Source: Candidatus Binatia bacterium (GTDB taxonomy: Bacteria; Desulfobacterota; Binatia; Bin18). Taken from it: 42,357 bases of DNA. The DNA lies in contig JAJDZM010000112.1 of NCBI GenBank assembly GCA_022824615.1, positions 1-42,357 of the forward strand. The letters run 5' to 3'. Shown one piece after another: positions 15,561 through 23,272 of this stretch. Each line of letters opens with the position of its first letter. Position 1 is the first letter of the stretch. The notes under the pieces are model-generated. The model ran no database searches. It had not been told where the DNA came from and worked only from the letters and a program-made list of their open reading frames with translations. The translations under genes were made by a program, and so were the position numbers.

Positions 15561-16613
15561 ATGATGGATGCGGTCCCCCCGTCTACACTGGTTCTCTTTT
15601 CTTCGACTTGGCTCAGAACAGGCTTGTGGCCGGACGTTGTGCTCTGGAGCGGAGTGCTGGGTCTCTTGTTGTACGGCCTGAGCGGATGTTGGGGCGGCGA
15701 AGACACTCGACTCGTAGCCCGGCCAACCGGGCCATATCAGTTGACGCTGGACCTTGGATCAACGTTCCCGCAGGCTGGTCAGGATACAACCCTGACCTTT
15801 CACCTGACCCATACCAGGACACAACAACCGGTCGTTGATTTGCAAATATTGCACGAACGAGCCCTTCACACTTTTATTGTGAACCGTGATTTATCCACCT
15901 TTTCCCATACCCACCATGAGGACTATATTCCGCTCACGGACCAGGATCTTCAGCGTGCCCGGTTTCATTTTCCCTATACGTTTCCCAAGGCAGGAGAGTA
16001 TCTCATTGTCAATGAGTTTACCCACAAGGACAGAAGCTGGACCAAACATTTTACTGTCACCGTCACCGGGGAGTCCGGCCCGCCTCCCGAACCTGATTTC
16101 CGTCAGGAAAAACAGTTCGGTTCGTATCGTGTTGCCTTACGCACGTCGCCCTCTCCGCCCATTGCCGGTCATGAGGTCGAAATTGTGTGTCACCTTACCT
16201 CCGCAGAAGGGGTCCCGGTCAGGAATTTGGGTCTCTATCTCGGCACCGAAGTCCATATGGCAAGCTGGCGCCTGGACGGCGAGCATTTCGGCCATCAGCA
16301 CACTTACACCTCGGAGATGGCCCGTTTTATGGAAGGCAGGCGTGGTCACAATATGTCGTCAGACCAGATGGCCCGACGCATGGTTCAACTCATGAGTCGC
16401 CCGGCAAAGCAGGAGTATTTTGGCCCGGACGTGCCGCTGCATCACGTCTTCCCCACCGCCGGCGTGTATAAAGTCTTCCTGGAGCTGGCACCTAATGGCG
16501 AGTATCTACCGGTTGATTTTCTGGTCACAGTCGCCGAGTACACGGACGACGCAGATACAACGATTCATTCTATCCTGCAAGAATCGGCACGACCCACTAC
16601 ACCCGATCGGTAG
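15561..16613 (+). CDS. Predicted lipoprotein, His/Met-rich, two tandem beta domains
   Basis: This 350-residue secreted protein has an N-terminal hydrophobic segment ending in LYGLSGC (about 37-43), a lipobox, so Cys43 would be lipidated. Two related beta-sandwich units follow. Each has a His-containing strand (TFSHTHHEDY; HFGHQHTYTSEM) and a later motif of the form F-P-x-A-G-x-Y (YTFPKAGEYLIV; HVFPTAGVYKVF). This resembles YtkA/FixH-like metal-associated extracytoplasmic domains. The His and Met richness (GHNMSSDQMARRMVQLMSR) suggests copper or another soft metal, as inference only. It is followed 8 bases later by a secreted helical protein, likely a functional partner. Confidence 0.75.
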   Translation: MMDAVPPSTLVLFSSTWLRTGLWPDVVLWSGVLGLLLYGLSGCWGGEDTRLVARPTGPYQLTLDLGSTFPQAGQDTTLTFHLTHTRTQQPVVDLQILHERALHTFIVNRDLSTFSHTHHEDYIPLTDQDLQRARFHFPYTFPKAGEYLIVNEFTHKDRSWTKHFTVTVTGESGPPPEPDFRQEKQFGSYRVALRTSPSPPIAGHEVEIVCHLTSAEGVPVRNLGLYLGTEVHMASWRLDGEHFGHQHTYTSEMARFMEGRRGHNMSSDQMARRMVQLMSRPAKQEYFGPDVPLHHVFPTAGVYKVFLELAPNGEYLPVDFLVTVAEYTDDADTTIHSILQESARPTTPDR

Positions 16614-16621
16614 GTCCCGTC

Positions 16622-17242
16622 ATGAAATCCTACTCCCTTCAAAACGGTCTGATCATCTGCCTTCTTTTCATTTCGTCCCCGGCAGTGGCCGGCCACGGTT
16701 TCGTCACGACCTTCGGGGATATCGAATGGTTGCCGGAGCCCGGCCGTACGCCGGACATGGTGGGGTATCAGCTCGATTCCTGGTCCGAAGTGGGACAACT
16801 CTGGCTGGCCACGACCGCCCGACAGGTCGTCGCTCTCTCGCTCGGCTTTGCCCGGGAAAAACTGGCTGAAGCCGAAGTCATGCTGACCGCCCAGGATACG
16901 GCCGCCGCCCGGGTCGCATTGGAGCACTACTGGTATTATATCGACTGGGCCGAGCGGGCGCTTCCACCGGCCGAAGATGGACAGAATGAGAAGACCATCG
17001 CTCTGATCGAAACGCTGACCACCCACCTGCTTGAGCATCAGTACATCCTGACCATCATCCATACCGACCTGTCTGTTGAGTCGCGCGGCATCCTGCGGGA
17101 GGTCTTCACAACCGCGCAACAGCGCTATCCACGCATAGCCGACCGTCTCCCCCGCAAAAAACGCGGAGCCTTCTTTTTCAAAGAAGAAGAAGTGCGCTGG
17201 TCGGTTGAAATGGTACTGCGGGAGGAGGATGGGGAAGGCTAG
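16622..17242 (+). CDS. Secreted helical protein, DUF5667-like
   Basis: This 206-residue protein has a clear signal peptide (basic MKSYSLQNG, hydrophobic LIICLLFISSPAVA, cleavage about residue 23-24). The mature part is helical. LWLATTARQVVALSLGFARE followed by a 25-residue helix-turn-helix (AEAEVMLTAQDTAAARVALE) resembles the DUF5667 pattern of secreted bacterial proteins. There is no enzyme motif. It starts 8 bases after the metal-like lipoprotein and is probably cotranscribed with it. The assignment to DUF5667 is tentative. Confidence 0.7.
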   Translation: MKSYSLQNGLIICLLFISSPAVAGHGFVTTFGDIEWLPEPGRTPDMVGYQLDSWSEVGQLWLATTARQVVALSLGFAREKLAEAEVMLTAQDTAAARVALEHYWYYIDWAERALPPAEDGQNEKTIALIETLTTHLLEHQYILTIIHTDLSVESRGILREVFTTAQQRYPRIADRLPRKKRGAFFFKEEEVRWSVEMVLREEDGEG

Positions 17243-17268
17243 GAGAGGAGACGTTAAGAAACTATCAG

Positions 17269-17703
17269 TTAGTGTGTCGCCTCTCCGCCCGAAGGTTGGC
17301 CGGACGTTAAGCGTTTGTGGGCAAAGCGTGCCAGGCTCACCAGAGTAGCCCGAAAGTCCGGATCATCCAGCGCGCTGAGCACCGTCTCAATATAGCCCAG
17401 CAAGCGACGGTCGGTGTGACTCAGCGTCGATTCCCGAACGTCACCGGAAGAGAGTGCTACGTTCCCCTCGCGCTGCTCCAAAGGTGTGTCAGTTTCGGAC
17501 CGTCCGGTCGTTTCGCGTGGCGGCCCAACGTAGAACTCCAGACCGAGTACTCGACATAGCGCCTGAATAGTCGATACACGCAGATCCAGGCCGCGCTTGA
17601 GGCTCCGAATGGCGCTTTCGTGGCCCACCGCCTCAATCGACACTTCTCTCCCCGAGCGTCCGCTTTGGGCCAAAGCCTCAAGGAGAACATCCGCATAGGT
17701 CAT
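17269..17703 (-). CDS. Helix-turn-helix transcriptional regulator
   Basis: This 144-residue protein has an N-terminal DNA-binding segment, YADVLLEALAQSGRSGREVS, continuing to IRSLKRGLDLRVSTIQALCRVLGLEFYVGP. This has the spacing of an XRE/Cro-like helix-turn-helix in which SAIRSLKRG is the recognition helix. The C-terminal 80 residues include RRLLGYIETVLSALDDPDFR and may dimerise; no peptidase motif is seen. It is divergent from the small gene at 17747. The 43 bases between the start codons contain TTCCCTATA and TTAAGGGAA, inverted half-sites that could be its operator. Autoregulation is inferred. Confidence 0.8.
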   Translation of the reverse strand: MTYADVLLEALAQSGRSGREVSIEAVGHESAIRSLKRGLDLRVSTIQALCRVLGLEFYVGPPRETTGRSETDTPLEQREGNVALSSGDVRESTLSHTDRRLLGYIETVLSALDDPDFRATLVSLARFAHKRLTSGQPSGGEATH

Positions 17704-17746
17704 ATATTCCCTATAGCAATTTTTATGCTTGACATTAAGGGAAATT

Positions 17747-17766
17747 ATGCCCTATAAGCAGGGCAT
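17747..17766. promoter_or_regulatory. Palindrome over a start codon; possible operator or RNA hairpin
   Basis: ATGCCCT-ATAAGC-AGGGCAT is a perfect 7-base inverted repeat that begins on the ATG of the small plus-strand gene. It lies in the divergent region of an HTH regulator. It could bind the regulator or form a hairpin that occludes the start codon. Confidence 0.45.
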
Positions 17767-18028
17767 GAGTTCCCTGGAACCGGACTCTTTAGACAGCTCC
17801 CTCGTCACCCTGGCCAATCTCTATTCTGCAAAAATGGGGGTGAGCTTGTGGCGGGTGGGCCATTTGGCAGCGAACCGGGGCGCGTTCTTTGTTGACCTCA
17901 AAGAGAAGCACCGACACTGCCGGACTGACACCTATCTGCGTGTGCTACGCTGGTTCTTCGAGCACTGGCCCGAAGACCTCGCCTGGCCTTCGGATATTCC
18001 CCGTCCAGAGCCCCCCCATACCTTGTAA
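17747..18028 (+). CDS. Small protein of unknown function, XRE-like
   Basis: The protein is 93 residues from ATG 17747, preceded by AAGGGA; the frame is open from a TTG at 17729. The core LVTLANLYSAKMGVSLWRVG, then HLAANRGAFFVDLKEKHRHC, then YLRVLRWFFEHWPEDLAWP reads as a small helical, possibly DNA-binding fold. SLWRVGHLAANRGAFF has helix-turn-helix-like spacing. Proteins with this wording are often found near regulators or mobile genes, by recollection. It is divergent from the HTH regulator, and the FkbM methyltransferase starts almost at its stop codon. Confidence 0.7.
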   Translation: MPYKQGMSSLEPDSLDSSLVTLANLYSAKMGVSLWRVGHLAANRGAFFVDLKEKHRHCRTDTYLRVLRWFFEHWPEDLAWPSDIPRPEPPHTL

Positions 18029-18032
18029 CTTG

Positions 18033-18926
18033 GTGACTTTACGCCGCTTCCGGGAAAATAAAGACACGCGCAGCACAGTAAGGCAGAAAGTGGTAGGTAT
18101 CAGATTCAACCGGCTGCTTCCGATGCTGGGCATTCGCCGCAGGCCACGCCACTATGCGTACTCCCTGGAGAATGTGGACCTTGGAGGAGGTGACTCCGTA
18201 CAATGTGCCCGTTGGCTCCATCCGAAAGTCAAACCGTCAAGCGCGTTGCTCACACCGGCTATTGTCAACGGGTATCGGACGCTCGTGAAACCCGGCGATT
18301 TTTGTCTCGATATCGGAGCGCATGCGGGAGTCAGTACGACCCTTCCCTTGGCCCTGGCAGCCGGTGAGACGGGCTGCGTACTCGCCTTGGAACCGAATCC
18401 GTATGTATATCATGTGCTCGAAAAGAACGCGCGCACGAACCGTCCACGTCTCGCTATTCAGACGATCATGGCCGCCGCCAGCGACCACGACGGATTTTTG
18501 ACCTGTGAGTATTCTGATGCCGGCTTCTGCAACGGTGGCCGCCACGAGAATATCCCGATGCGCCGTCACGGAAACGCCTATAAGATGCAGGTCTTCTGCC
18601 TGGACCTTGAACGCGAGTTGGTGGACAATTTTGGGGAGTACCTTCCCCGCTTGACGTTCATCAAGGTAGATACGGAAGGCTATGATTTGCAGGTCTTACG
18701 TGGGCTGACAAATATCATAGAAGACAGGCGGCCGGTCGTGAAAGCAGAGGTCTACAAGCGGACGGGGCGGGCATATCGACGCGAGTTGCTCAATTTCTTT
18801 CTTCAGCGGGATTACACGGTTTTTCGGCTGAATCAGGAACCGGTCGATTGTGGTCCGCGTCTTACTCAAGACCTGCTGGAAGAATGTCAACATTACGATG
18901 TGATCTGCAAGCCGAACCCGAAGTAG
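18033..18926 (+). CDS. FkbM family methyltransferase
   Basis: This SAM-dependent methyltransferase has motif I FCLDIGAHAGVSTTLPLAL and post-I VLALEPNPYVYHVLEKNA. The FkbM signature is LTFIKVDTEGYDLQVLRGL, followed by PVVKAEV. FkbM enzymes O-methylate sugars or natural-product hydroxyls. The frame is open from 17889, but that part overlaps the upstream gene. GTG 18033 or TTG 18030, just after the upstream stop, are likely starts (about 297 residues); GTG 18090 is another. The basic N-terminus (TLRRFRENKDTRSTVRQK) is not part of the fold. It is probably cotranscribed with the small gene. The substrate is unknown. Confidence 0.82.
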   Translation: MTLRRFRENKDTRSTVRQKVVGIRFNRLLPMLGIRRRPRHYAYSLENVDLGGGDSVQCARWLHPKVKPSSALLTPAIVNGYRTLVKPGDFCLDIGAHAGVSTTLPLALAAGETGCVLALEPNPYVYHVLEKNARTNRPRLAIQTIMAAASDHDGFLTCEYSDAGFCNGGRHENIPMRRHGNAYKMQVFCLDLERELVDNFGEYLPRLTFIKVDTEGYDLQVLRGLTNIIEDRRPVVKAEVYKRTGRAYRRELLNFFLQRDYTVFRLNQEPVDCGPRLTQDLLEECQHYDVICKPNPK

Positions 18927-19094
18927 ACCTTGAGTGTCTTTATCCCATTGTCTCAGTGCGGGTGTCCCTTCATTTCTCGTCTCGGACCTTGTTGACATAT
19001 GGGTCATGGCCGCCGGCATCGTGAGCCTGACCGTCGCCTTAGTAAAGCTGACGGCCTGTGACCAGCCTCATGGCGGCTTATGCGCTGCTCAGCC

Positions 19095-19121
19095 GACACC
19101 CCCGCCACTGGCGGGCGTGTC
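19095..19121. repeat. Strong hairpin between FkbM gene and higB
   Basis: GACACCCCCGCC and GGCGGGCGTGTC pair with one mismatch around an ACT loop. No T-run follows, so it is not a clear terminator. The rest of the 278-base gap (18927-19204) shows no gene I can support apart from the higB promoter region. Confidence 0.5.
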
Positions 19122-19161
19122 CAGCGGGAGGCAAAGCCGGCCCCGTCCCCTACGACGGCTA

Positions 19162-19194
19162 TATTATGCTTGACGTATAACGGAGATCATAATA
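19162..19194. promoter_or_regulatory. Putative higBA promoter/operator
   Basis: TATTATG (19162-19168) and CATAATA (19188-19194) form a perfect 7-base inverted repeat with a 19-base spacer. A TTGACG box (19170-19175) lies inside it. It ends 10 bases before the higB GTG. HigA antitoxins bind AT-rich palindromes over their own promoter, so this is a good operator candidate. Confidence 0.5.
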
Positions 19195-19204
19195 GTTTCG
19201 GTAC

Positions 19205-19489
19205 GTGATCAGGTCCTTTGCCGACCAGCGCACCGCGCATGTCTTCAATGGCGTAAAAGACCGGTCATTTCCGGCGAAGCTTCTGAAAAGAGCACAGAGC
19301 AAACTGGACCGACTCAACTATGTGACTTCCATACAGGACCTTCGAGTGCCACCCGGCAATCGGCTTGAGCGTCTCAGGGGCGATCGCACCGGACAGTACA
19401 GTATGCGGGTCTCGCGTGGTTGGCGGATATGCTTCATATGGCAGGCAGGGGACGCCTTTGAGGTGGAATTGAACAACCATTACGACTGA
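19205..19489 (+). CDS. higB: HigB-type (RelE superfamily) mRNA interferase toxin
   Basis: This 94-residue RelE/ParE-fold toxin shows the HigB pattern: an N-terminal MIRSFADQRTAHVFNG, then KLLKRAQSKLDRLNYVTSIQ, then DLRVPPGNRLERLRGDRTGQ, and the closing SMRVSRGWRICFIWQAGDAF. HigB cuts mRNA on the ribosome and is neutralised by HigA. The start is GTG at 19205, chosen from family length of 92-95 residues. The antitoxin follows 15 bases later, the reversed toxin-first order typical of hig loci. All core elements are present, so it is likely functional. Confidence 0.92.
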   Translation: MIRSFADQRTAHVFNGVKDRSFPAKLLKRAQSKLDRLNYVTSIQDLRVPPGNRLERLRGDRTGQYSMRVSRGWRICFIWQAGDAFEVELNNHYD

Positions 19490-19504
19490 GACAGGAGCGA
19501 AACA

Positions 19505-19822
19505 ATGCTCAAGACACCGACCCATCGGATTGCAACCCACCCCGGGACGTTGCTCATTGAGCAAATTGAGGACATGGGTTTGAGCGTCAGCCGCGTGGCG
19601 CGCGAGACGGGCCTGCCGGTAACGCGCCTGCACGAGATTGTCCACGAACGGCGAGGGGTGACGGCTGAGACCGCGATTGCGTTGGGCCAGTATTTCGGCC
19701 AAACCCCGGAATTTTGGCTGAACGCCCAGAAGGTCTACGAACTGTCAAAGGTGCAGGCCGAGAGCGGCGACGCAATCCGCGCGCGGGTTCGTCCTCACAC
19801 CGTGCATCAGTCCCCCGCATGA
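19505..19822 (+). CDS. higA: HigA-type antitoxin
   Basis: This 105-residue XRE-family antitoxin has HPGTLLIEQIEDMGLSVSRV, then ARETGLPVTRLHEIVHERRG forming the helix-turn-helix. TAETAIALGQYFGQTPEFWL and NAQKVYELSKVQAE complete the HigA signature. It binds HigB and represses the operon. AGGAG lies 7 bases before the ATG. The RLHEIVHERRGVTAETAIAL arrangement is nearly invariant in the family. It pairs with the toxin just upstream. Confidence 0.95.
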   Translation: MLKTPTHRIATHPGTLLIEQIEDMGLSVSRVARETGLPVTRLHEIVHERRGVTAETAIALGQYFGQTPEFWLNAQKVYELSKVQAESGDAIRARVRPHTVHQSPA

Positions 19823-19841
19823 CAGGAAAGCGGAGAAACTA

Positions 19842-20174
19842 ATGGCTGAATACTACAAGGCAAAGAAGCGAGTTGAGGTCTCCGGCGGTGAATCCGTTCG
19901 GATCATTCGTGAACTCCAGAGCCTCAGCCAGAATGCACTTGCCTCGGCAACCGGCATTCCGCAATCAACGATTTCGGCCATAGAAAGGGAGAGAGTGAAG
20001 CTTGGAGTAGAGCGGGCGAAAATACTGGCCCGTGCCTTGCGGGTCCATCCCGCGGTGCTGGTGTTTCCCGGCTGGGAAGTTGAGCGAGAGTCTCGGATAT
20101 TGCTCGCCTCTATCCCACGAGCGGGTGTTGACCTGCCCCGTCGTAAAGATATGAGCCGTGAGGCTCACCTCTGA
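19842..20174 (+). CDS. XRE family transcriptional regulator
   Basis: This 110-residue protein has a central helix-turn-helix: ESVRIIRELQSLSQNALASA, then TGIPQSTISAIERERVKLG, then VERAKILARALRVHPAVLVF. This is the classical Cro/C1 fold. No toxin domain is present. It starts 19 bases after higA, with GGAGA upstream, so it probably joins the hig operon as a third gene. It could modulate higBA or be a separate antitoxin-like regulator whose toxin has been lost. Its 3' end overlaps the open frame leading into the Smr gene. Confidence 0.85.
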   Translation: MAEYYKAKKRVEVSGGESVRIIRELQSLSQNALASATGIPQSTISAIERERVKLGVERAKILARALRVHPAVLVFPGWEVERESRILLASIPRAGVDLPRRKDMSREAHL

Positions 20175-20205
20175 ACGTTCTTATCGATTTCAAGAAAAAG
20201 CCCGT

Positions 20206-20568
20206 ATGCAAAAAAAAGACAAAGCGCCGCTTCCCTCCGCCTCGGAAGAACTCGACGACAGCCCCTTCCCCGATCCTATTGTCATGCCCATTGAGGACGT
20301 GATTGATCTCCATCCCTTTGCGCCCAAGGAAATCCGCAGTGTCGTCGAGGAATATTTACGCGAGTGCTGCAGCGCAGGGTTTACTCAGGTGCGTCTCATC
20401 CACGGCAAAGGCAAGGGAGTCCAGCGCGAGAGTATTCGTGCACTGCTCGCTCGCCTGCCCTATGTGACAGACTTTGCCGATGCGCCAATGGGGGCGGGTG
20501 GGTGGGGCGCGACCATTGTTCGTCTCGACCCGTCGCCGGCAGACCCGCCGGAAAGTCGTGAATCGTAA
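20206..20568 (+). CDS. Smr domain protein
   Basis: The protein is 120 residues from ATG 20206; the frame is open from 20158 but that overlaps the regulator. The Smr (MutS2 C-terminal-like) domain is clear: VIDLHPFAPKEIRSVVEEYL (the DLH motif), then GFTQVRLIHGKGKGVQRESI (the HGKG motif), and DAPMGAGGWGATIVRL at the end. Stand-alone Smr proteins have nuclease activity on DNA or RNA in several cases. The preceding charged region is disordered. A repeat-rich spacer follows. Confidence 0.9.
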   Translation: MQKKDKAPLPSASEELDDSPFPDPIVMPIEDVIDLHPFAPKEIRSVVEEYLRECCSAGFTQVRLIHGKGKGVQRESIRALLARLPYVTDFADAPMGAGGWGATIVRLDPSPADPPESRES

Positions 20569-20573
20569 AGCAG

Positions 20574-20650
20574 GTGCTCCGCTCAGGACAGGCTCTCCCG
20601 CCAGGGGAGAGGGAATGCGTCTCGTAGGGGCAACCCCCTGTGGTTGCCCG
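20574..20650. repeat. Composite of three dispersed repeats
   Basis: Within 77 bases lie a CTCCGCTCAGGACAGG fragment (family of 636-673), a CTCTCCC-GCCA-GGGGAGAGGG hairpin (like 7300-7322) and, at 20623-20650, CGTAGGGGCAACCCCCTG onward, the counterpart of 6430-6457. The following bases to 20734 contain only the ribosome site GGAGGGGGG of the next gene. Confidence 0.65.
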
Positions 20651-20734
20651 CCCTGCTGAGACCCTACGGAAAAACGGTCTCTTGCGCGGCTCTCCTGCAA
20701 AGGGATACATAATGACGGCAGAAGGAGGGGGGTC

Positions 20735-21475
20735 ATGGCAACGGTTGATACCTTTTTGGCTGATTTGCGCGGCTATATCCAACACCAAGATGAAAAGCCC
20801 CTGCTTGGCCCCAGCTTTTATCAGGGCCTGCTGGCCGGAGAGCTGTCTCGCCCGCAACTGAAAAAATGGGCGCTCAACCTCTTTTATGTCACCGGCCAGC
20901 ATATCCGGGCCTTTGGTGGGATTTTTATGAATACCGGCCTCGGGCCGCTCGACCAAAAAATCCGTCGTCATATTGTTGAAAATCTGATTGACGAAGAAAC
21001 GATTATGGGTCGCGGGGAAGACGCCCACTGGATGCTGTCCATGCGGTTGGCTCAAACGCTCGGCGCTACCGAGGAGGAAGTGCGGCAACCGGTCGTGGCC
21101 CAAGAGTCGGTCGCCTATGTTGACTGGGTGATTGAGCTTGGCCGCAAGGAGTACGGCCTGGTCACCCTGGCGGCCATGTCGATTGGCGGCGAGATGCGCA
21201 GCGATGACTCCATGAAGGGCCTCGTGCGCGCCCTCAAAGAAAAATACGGCCTGACCAGGCACGACCTTGAATTCTTTTATGCGCATGCCGGTGAGGCCGA
21301 AGCTCATGGCGAGCCCGTTTTTGACATGGTGCGTGAATATGCCACCACGGCCGAACGGCAGCAGAAGGTTCGAGACAGCGTCACAGAGTGGTGTGAGAAA
21401 TTCCAGGCGGCCCAGGAGGGCGGGTATCGGGTTGCGATGGGCCTGGATACCGGCGTCCGGGTTGACCTGAGTTGA
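20735..21475 (+). CDS. TenA/PqqC-like heme-oxygenase-fold protein (possible diiron oxidase)
   Basis: This 246-residue all-helical protein of the TenA/PqqC superfamily is commonly annotated as iron-containing redox enzyme. Metal-ligand style motifs are HIVENLIDEETIMGRGEDAH, continuing WMLSMRLAQTLG, and FFYAHAGEAEAHGEPVF. The last gives H-x3-E-x2-H, the spacing seen in heme-oxygenase-like diiron oxidases such as CADD or UndA. The substrate is unknown. A ribosome site (AAGGAGGGGG) precedes the ATG. The amidohydrolase follows 33 bases later, so the two are probably an operon and may act on the same compound. Confidence 0.85.
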   Translation: MATVDTFLADLRGYIQHQDEKPLLGPSFYQGLLAGELSRPQLKKWALNLFYVTGQHIRAFGGIFMNTGLGPLDQKIRRHIVENLIDEETIMGRGEDAHWMLSMRLAQTLGATEEEVRQPVVAQESVAYVDWVIELGRKEYGLVTLAAMSIGGEMRSDDSMKGLVRALKEKYGLTRHDLEFFYAHAGEAEAHGEPVFDMVREYATTAERQQKVRDSVTEWCEKFQAAQEGGYRVAMGLDTGVRVDLS

Positions 21476-21508
21476 TTGGGAAAAATTGGTCAAGAGGAGG
21501 AATCGTTC

Positions 21509-23200
21509 ATGTACGACCTGATTATTGAAAACGCCCGTATCTGCGACGGCACGGGCACCCCAAGCTTCTACGGCAATGTGGCGGTCAAAGACGGCCTGAT
21601 TGCCGCGGTGGGCAAGGGCAATGGCGAGGCGGCCCAAAAGAAAATCAATGCCGACGGCTTGGTGCTGGCCCCAGGGTTTATTGATCCGCATACCCACTAC
21701 GATGCCCAAGTCGCCTGGGACCCCCTGGTGACCTGCTCCTCCTGGCACGGCATTACCACGGTGGTGATGGGCAACTGCGGGGTGGGCGTTGCGCCGGTTC
21801 GACCCAAAGCCCGTGATATTGTCATGTGGGACCTGGTGAATGTCGAAGCGATTCCGTTCGAGGTCATGGAGCGGGGCATTGACTGGCAGTGGGAAACCCA
21901 CGCCGAATATCTCGATGTCCTGCAAAAGCGCGGCATGGGTATCAACGTGGCCTCATTAGCCGCTCTCACGCCCCTGCGGCACTATGTGATGGGCGAAGAG
22001 TCTTTTGAGCGGGAAGCCACCCCGGACGAAATCGGTGAGATGCGACGGCTGTTTCGCACCGCTATGCGCGCCGGCGCGTTTGGCCTGACCAGCACCATTC
22101 TCAACAACCATATTGGCTTTGAAGGCCGCCCGCTCGCCTGTCGCAATGCCAGCCGAGCCGAGTGGAGCGCGCTGTGCCAGGTCATGAAAGAAGAGGGCCG
22201 CGGCACAATCGAGATTGCCCTGACCGGGACCAATGTCGGACAGGTCTCGGACGACGAATACGATCTGCTCAAATTCCTGGTTGATGAAAGCCAGCGTCCG
22301 GTCACCTTCCTGGCCCTGTTCAATAAGCCGGGCAAGCCGGAGTCCTATCTGAATGCCGTGGAGAAGGTCCAACCCATCCTCGGCTGGGACAAAGCCGTGC
22401 CGCAGATCACCTGCCGCCCGTTACGGGTCCAGTTCAACATGCGCAACCCGTTTATCTTTGCCATTTTTTCGGCCTGGCACCACGTCTTCAATAAGAGTGT
22501 TGAAGAACAGATGCAGATTTACGCCGACCCAGGTTTTCGCAACGCCTTTCGCGAAGAGATGGATACGCGTCGGATCTTCCGTGGCCAGTGGGGTCGGATG
22601 ACCGTGATTGATGCCCACAGTGATGAGGTCAAACCGCATGTCGCCAGCAAGAAGACGGTGGCCGAGATTGCTCGTGACCAGGGCAAGGACGTGGTTGACG
22701 CTTTTCTCGACCTGGCGGTGGCCGACCGGCTGGAATTGCTGTTCGACCTCCAGGCGTTCAATTTTGAACCCGAAGGGGTGAAGAACCTGGTCAGTGATCC
22801 CCGCTTTCTGGTCGGTCTGTCAGACGGTGGGGCGCACGTGGATATGCTGTGCGATGCGGGTTACGCGACCTATCTGCTCGGGCGCTGGGTGCGGGACAAC
22901 CAGGTGTTGACCCTTGAGGAAGGCGTCCGACGGCTGACTTCAGTCCCGGCCGACCTGTTCGGTATTCCCAACCGGGGGCGCATTGCCCCGGGCCTGGTGG
23001 CCGACCTGACGCTGTTTGATCCCGATACGGTTGATGCAAAAGACCCAGAATATGTCTGGGACCTGCCCGGCGGCGGAAAACGCTTTGTCGCCAAATCCAA
23101 AGGGATCAAGACGACAGTCGTCTCCGGCCAAGTCCTGTATCAGGATGACGAGTACCAGGGGGGCTTACCCGGCCAGGTGTTGCGCAGTACGGACCGCTAA
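21509..23200 (+). CDS. D-aminoacylase/N-acyl-D-amino-acid deacylase family amidohydrolase
   Basis: The protein is 563 residues from ATG 21509, preceded by GAGGAGG at 8 bases; an open frame back to 21476 is not used. It is an amidohydrolase with metal motif APGFIDPHTHYDAQVAWDP (HxH), the family's TTVVMGNCGVGVAP cysteine loop, and IDAHSDEVKPH later. GLSDGGAHVDMLCDAGYAT holds the catalytic Asp region, and GRIAPGLVADLTLFDPDTV closes the beta-sandwich. These enzymes hydrolyse N-acyl or cyclic amide bonds; homologues with this size and wording are abundant in uncultured soil and sponge bacteria, with mostly unknown substrates. A terminator follows. Confidence 0.92.
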   Translation: MYDLIIENARICDGTGTPSFYGNVAVKDGLIAAVGKGNGEAAQKKINADGLVLAPGFIDPHTHYDAQVAWDPLVTCSSWHGITTVVMGNCGVGVAPVRPKARDIVMWDLVNVEAIPFEVMERGIDWQWETHAEYLDVLQKRGMGINVASLAALTPLRHYVMGEESFEREATPDEIGEMRRLFRTAMRAGAFGLTSTILNNHIGFEGRPLACRNASRAEWSALCQVMKEEGRGTIEIALTGTNVGQVSDDEYDLLKFLVDESQRPVTFLALFNKPGKPESYLNAVEKVQPILGWDKAVPQITCRPLRVQFNMRNPFIFAIFSAWHHVFNKSVEEQMQIYADPGFRNAFREEMDTRRIFRGQWGRMTVIDAHSDEVKPHVASKKTVAEIARDQGKDVVDAFLDLAVADRLELLFDLQAFNFEPEGVKNLVSDPRFLVGLSDGGAHVDMLCDAGYATYLLGRWVRDNQVLTLEEGVRRLTSVPADLFGIPNRGRIAPGLVADLTLFDPDTVDAKDPEYVWDLPGGGKRFVAKSKGIKTTVVSGQVLYQDDEYQGGLPGQVLRSTDR

Positions 23201-23222
23201 AAACCTGCTCACTAAAAACAGG

Positions 23223-23250
23223 GGGGCGGTGTCCAGACCGCCCCGCTTTC
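23223..23250. terminator. Intrinsic terminator-like hairpin
   Basis: GGGGCGGT (23223-23230) and ACCGCCCC (23237-23244) pair perfectly around a GTCCAG loop, followed by GCTTTCTCTCC. It lies between the amidohydrolase and the convergent EthD gene. Confidence 0.7.
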
Positions 23251-23272
23251 TCTCCTCCCTCTATCGCTTTTC

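Noticed and set aside
18934..19173. 79-codon plus-strand ORF between the FkbM gene and higB
   Set aside because: No ribosome site, odd composition after residue 45, and it covers a hairpin; probably not coding.
20396..21925. Long 509-codon minus-strand ORF
   Set aside because: It runs antisense to the Smr, TenA-like and amidohydrolase genes, all of which have recognisable domains and ribosome sites.
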